Assembly: GCA_947095945.1 (NCBI GenBank)
Contig: CAMUQM010000078.1
Coordinates: 1-8,531, forward strand
Direction of reading: 5' to 3'
Source: an uncultured Prevotella sp.
GTDB lineage: Bacteria > Bacteroidota > Bacteroidia > Bacteroidales > Bacteroidaceae
DNA length: 8,531 nt
The notes under the pieces are model-generated. The model was not told the origin of the DNA. It made no database searches and was given only the letters and a program-made list of their open reading frames with translations. Below, in pieces: positions 6,078-8,531 of this stretch. The position numbers and the translations under genes are program-made. Numbering within the stretch: the stretch's first letter is position 1; every line of letters starts with the position of its first letter.

Positions 6078-7775
6078 TTACCAAGTAAGCCGCAATCCAA
6101 ATGGTACCGTTATGATGAACGGATGCTCTGTGCGGTAGGTTTCAAGGCCGCTGCCATTCCCGAAGTAATAGAACATATTAGGTTCTAAATACAGACTGAA
6201 AGGCTTGAATAGCCTATACTGAACACCAATACCTAAGTTCACAGACCATTGATAACGTGGCTTGATGTCACCCTTTAACGTGTAGGACGAGTCAGACGTT
6301 ATGATATACTTCTTATCAAGTGAACTGTGAACTGGCATCTCGAATGTCACTCCACCGGTCGTATAAGCATTGGATCGTCCCTTGCTCCATATACGATAGG
6401 TCAATCGCAATGGTATGCCCACATAATCAATCTTCTGGGTCTTCAACAAGGTCGCACCATGAAACTCACTCTCAAAATCAGACTTTATTCTTGTGTAAGT
6501 CAATCCTGTTCCAAAAGTCCAATGGGAACTTAGTTGCTTGTTGAGCGATAAACTAAAGGTCTGGGGGCGGTAGTGATGCACCTTCTCACCTAAGGAAGCG
6601 TTGCCGTCTGTTGCATTATTCAGTGCTATCCATGACATTTTTGCCCTCTCGACGGAATCCATCAGTGCATTGTTCCGAACTAAATAATTTACATAATCAT
6701 CCCATGTATATAATTTGGCCGCAGCCCCACCATTAGCGTAATCTACTACTGATAGGTAGTTCAAATTGGACATGGCTCCATTTGCACCGGCATTAGATGA
6801 ATAACCCATATTGAATGTCCACGGATACTTCTTCTTATTGCAGACATTGAAGTTCTTTCTTTCATTCAATGCTATCATCTTATCTTGTGGTGGCTGTGGA
6901 ATGCAGTATAAAGAATCGTCTGTTCCGATACCTATAGCCAAATGTTTTTGCAGGGAATCCACATTAAAGAGTAATGCTCGTTGTTCCGTTATAGCACTGT
7001 CTGTTGATACTTGCAAAGCAATATTTCCTTCAGGGACAATCGCACCGGCAGAACCTCTTCCTGCATTACCAGAGATACTTGGCGAGGTAGAATATCTTGA
7101 CTTTTCTTTCTTCAGAACTCCTAATCCTTTTTGAACATATTTTGATTGACTCTTATGAGTGTTTGTAGCAGTAGGTTCGTTATCGGAAGTCTCAACAGTT
7201 TTATCTCTCGTAGCGATATATATATAAACTGGTATAAGAATTGGAAGCAAGAAGAGCATCCAATAGTTAATCAACATTGCACGCAATGTTTTCTTTGCCC
7301 TGAACAACTGGGAAGAAGAACTGTGCGGATTGATGCCGAGCTGTTCTCCTATCTCCTTGTGGGAAAGACCTTCCAAGACTGAGAGCTTGAAAACTTCACG
7401 ATTCCCTTCTGGTAAGGACTCTATCGCTGACAATAATAGTCCGAACTCTATCTTTTTCTGTTCCTCACATGCTGCTTCCTGAATTTCTATATTCAAGCAA
7501 GATAAGGGGGTATGGCTTCTTTTTTCTGTGTTTTGGATATATTTTAAGGATAGATTCCTTACGATTGTTATCATCCAACCTTCCAATTTTGATTCATCTT
7601 TCAAATCTTGGATAGACATGAAGATTATAATAAATGCATCATGCAAAATATCGTGAGCTGAATTATCATCTTTTACATAATGCCGACATACGCCTAAAAG
7701 TCTATTAGCGTATGTCGTATAGAGTTCTCCGAGGGCTTCCTTATCCCCATTTTTGCAAGCGTCAATCTGTATCAT
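6078..7775 (-). CDS. ECF sigma factor fused through a membrane helix to an outer-membrane beta-barrel domain
   Basis: One uninterrupted 565-residue frame joins parts that are normally separate proteins. Residues 10-80 are sigma region 2 (GDKEALGELYTTYANRLL, AHDILHDAF, LEGWMITIVRN). Residues 112-166 are region 4 with a helix-turn-helix (LPEGNREVFKL, EGLSHKEIGEQLGI, SSSSQLFRAKKTL). Residues 170-188 form a single hydrophobic helix preceded by positive charges, which places the sigma domain in the cytoplasm. Residues 189-316 are a Ser/Gly/Thr-rich linker. Residues 317-565 show alternating amphipathic strands (FSLSLNKQL, FGTGLTYTRI, IPLRLTY, SVNLGIGVQY, FSLYLEPNMFYYF, VPFGLRLTW) ending in Trp, as outer-membrane barrels of the PorT-like type do. 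ECF sigma factors alone are usually below 200 residues. It is the first gene of the minus-strand operon, with a long leader. The expected role is signal-controlled transcription, perhaps of its own operon, with release by proteolysis as one option. I recall similar long sigma proteins in Bacteroidales but no characterised mechanism. Confidence 0.9.
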   Translation of the reverse strand: MIQIDACKNGDKEALGELYTTYANRLLGVCRHYVKDDNSAHDILHDAFIIIFMSIQDLKDESKLEGWMITIVRNLSLKYIQNTEKRSHTPLSCLNIEIQEAACEEQKKIEFGLLLSAIESLPEGNREVFKLSVLEGLSHKEIGEQLGINPHSSSSQLFRAKKTLRAMLINYWMLFLLPILIPVYIYIATRDKTVETSDNEPTATNTHKSQSKYVQKGLGVLKKEKSRYSTSPSISGNAGRGSAGAIVPEGNIALQVSTDSAITEQRALLFNVDSLQKHLAIGIGTDDSLYCIPQPPQDKMIALNERKNFNVCNKKKYPWTFNMGYSSNAGANGAMSNLNYLSVVDYANGGAAAKLYTWDDYVNYLVRNNALMDSVERAKMSWIALNNATDGNASLGEKVHHYRPQTFSLSLNKQLSSHWTFGTGLTYTRIKSDFESEFHGATLLKTQKIDYVGIPLRLTYRIWSKGRSNAYTTGGVTFEMPVHSSLDKKYIITSDSSYTLKGDIKPRYQWSVNLGIGVQYRLFKPFSLYLEPNMFYYFGNGSGLETYRTEHPFIITVPFGLRLTW

Positions 7776-7787
7776 ATTATTTTAAGC

Positions 7788-7804
7788 AAAGGAACATCTC
7801 CTTT
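7788..7804 (-). promoter_or_regulatory. stem-loop in the leader just upstream of the sigma-barrel start
   Basis: A perfect 6-base inverted repeat (7788-7793 AAAGGA and 7799-7804 TCCTTT) encloses a 5-base loop. On the mRNA the 5' arm contains AAAGGAG, the only Shine-Dalgarno-like sequence in the leader. It lies about 22 bases from the ATG at 7775, too far for normal use, and would be sequestered in the stem. This could modulate translation of the sigma gene, although Bacteroidetes often initiate without Shine-Dalgarno pairing. Confidence 0.4.
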
Positions 7805-7934
7805 ATTTAATATTAAAAAAGAGTCTATTTGCTCTAAAAGACTGCACTTATTTTCATAGATTTTCTTTATTTTAACCTTTGATAACTTTAAAAGGAACAT
7901 ACAGACATATTATGCTACTTCGAAAATCACCTTA

Positions 7935-7942
7935 CAAAGGTA
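7935..7942 (-). promoter_or_regulatory. candidate -7 promoter element for the operon (TACCTTTG)
   Basis: On the minus strand these bases read TACCTTTG, an exact match to the Bacteroidetes primary-sigma -7 consensus TAnnTTTG. A TTTG lies upstream at 7955-7958, but the 12-base spacing is shorter than usual for the -33 element, so only the -7 box is good. Transcription would begin near 7928 and leave a leader of about 150 bases. A second exact TAnnTTTG match (TATATTTG, minus strand, 8096-8103) lies farther upstream. A promoter read by the operon's own ECF sigma cannot be recognised without knowing its consensus. Confidence 0.4.
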
Positions 7943-8230
7943 CGAATATAATAACAAATATGCTTTTATTGAAAGATTATAAAAAGCAATAGTCCGTTTA
8001 ATTTTGTGATTTGCGAATCTTTCGTCCCTAAGCCAACAGGAATTGTGACAGAAAGAAAACATGGCAGGTCTCTGAAAAAGAGATAATTAGGTAACCAAAT
8101 ATAACATAATGAAATCGGCTATCTCATTGAAATTCAGTAACCTTATAGATGTAAAAAAACAATAAAGTTTATGCTGATAACCAACTTGATTAGCCGATAT
8201 ATGAGGCTCTGCAAAGTAGCTTTATCTTCA

Positions 8231-8247
8231 TTACTTTAACAAAGTAA
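8231..8247. repeat. 7-bp perfect hairpin with 3-base loop
   Basis: TTACTTT (8231-8237) and AAAGTAA (8241-8247) are perfect inverted copies around AAC. The dyad is compact enough to be an operator half-site pair or a small RNA hairpin. It lies about 460 bases upstream of the sigma gene start, far for an operator of that gene. It is AT-rich, so chance is possible. Confidence 0.35.
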
Positions 8248-8361
8248 ACTACTGTGTCGTAATAATTTGTAAACAAGAAAGTAAAGATTTTAGAAGTAAT
8301 AGAAGCTTGACGGAGTGAAACTTATTATGGCAAGAGTTTGTCCAGAGTGTTCCGTACTTTG

Positions 8362-8422
8362 GTGTTTATGGTTAGCACGCCTTGTGCGCAGTGTTAGCAC
8401 GAGACGTGCTAACCATAAACAC
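8362..8422. repeat. 18-bp perfect palindrome with alternative inner hairpin
   Basis: The outer arms GTGTTTATGGTTAGCACG (8362-8379) and its exact reverse complement (8405-8422) enclose 25 bases. The 9-mer GTTAGCACG occurs in the left arm (8371-8379) and again in the loop (8393-8401). The loop copy pairs perfectly with 8405-8413 across only 3 bases. The right arm can therefore pair with the distant arm (18 bp) or the adjacent copy (9 bp), but not both. This looks like a dispersed palindromic intergenic repeat. It lacks a T-run on either side and has no target-site duplication I can identify. Confidence 0.85.
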
Positions 8423-8531
8423 AATGTATGATAACAGTTATAAGTCACATAAAAAGGGACTTGTAAAAGTAAGATAATACTTGAGTTCGGGATAAGTTTA
8501 GCATGAGAAAAGTTCCAACTGCCTTGATTTT

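Larger units (their letters stand above)
7776..8531. other. long non-coding stretch upstream of the sigma-barrel operon
   Basis: There is no open frame of convincing length or family on either strand. The region is AT-rich and holds the operon's putative promoter and leader, several short inverted repeats (7822-7826/7839-7843; 8069-8073/8079-8083; 8114-8121/8191-8198; 8231-8237/8241-8247; 8442-8446/8458-8462), and the strong palindrome at 8362-8422. The best coding candidate is a 34-codon frame from ATG 8327 to TGA 8431. It runs through the palindrome, so it is probably accidental. No tRNA, rRNA, CRISPR or transposase remnant is recognisable. A gene read rightward may start beyond the window edge. 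Confidence 0.6.

Noticed and set aside
4921..6084. Longer radical SAM frame starting at TTG 6084 and overlapping the sigma gene's stop
   Set aside because: The 32 extra residues are Lys/Asn-rich without a domain, and an ATG at 5988 with an A/G-rich leader is available. Overlapping coupled translation from the TTG cannot be fully excluded.
6811..7134. 107-codon plus-strand frame inside the sigma-barrel gene
   Set aside because: It lies opposite the periplasmic linker and start of the barrel, has no domain or start context, and is best explained as a shadow frame.
8114..8198. Inverted repeat ATCGGCTA/TAGCCGAT as possible ends of an insertion element
   Set aside because: Arms are only 8 bases, the interior of 69 bases codes nothing, and no flanking duplication is visible.
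8327..8431. 34-codon frame beginning MARVCPECS with several Cys and Trp
   Set aside because: Two thirds of it is the palindromic repeat, it has no ribosome binding context, and the apparent CxxC is not supported by any recognisable family.
7776..8531. Possible CRISPR array or tRNA in the non-coding end
   Set aside because: There are no regularly spaced repeats and no cloverleaf or T-loop signature. The repeats present are single palindromes.

Overview
The window looks like chromosome from a Bacteroidales bacterium, most likely Prevotella or a close relative. The reasons are low GC, no clear Shine-Dalgarno sites, a TAnnTTTG-type promoter element, lipoproteins with a short Cys-Ser-acidic start, and an ECF sigma factor followed by a PorT-like outer-membrane barrel. 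The genus is an inference from family resemblance, not from a marker gene.

Left part (1-2405, plus strand): the 3' portion of a large gene whose product has a degenerate transglutaminase-like core and a C-terminal thioredoxin-like fold. It is followed by cutC. The 159-base gap between them is almost filled by one long palindrome with 9-base tandem units. It resembles a dispersed intergenic repeat more than an ordinary terminator.

Central and right part (2670-7775, minus strand): five co-directional genes with short gaps that read as one operon. In order of transcription they are: an ECF sigma factor fused to a membrane helix, a periplasmic linker and an outer-membrane beta-barrel (565 aa); a radical SAM/SPASM protein; a Gfo/Idh/MocA-family oxidoreductase; and two small unrecognised lipoproteins. 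The first lipoprotein carries an acidic stretch after its lipidated Cys, as expected for surface export. The second is cysteine-rich. A hairpin lies past the last gene, between the convergent operon and cutC.

Right end (7776-8531): about 750 bases without a convincing gene. It holds a candidate promoter and leader for the operon, several short inverted repeats, and an 18-bp perfect palindrome that can fold in two mutually exclusive ways.

Working model (inference): the sigma-barrel fusion could be a one-protein envelope-to-transcription sensor. The barrel or linker would sense a signal and release the tethered sigma domain, which would drive its own operon. The radical SAM protein and dehydrogenase would make or modify something linked to the surface lipoproteins. 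The fusion and the operon layout are read directly from the sequence. The signalling role and product are not.
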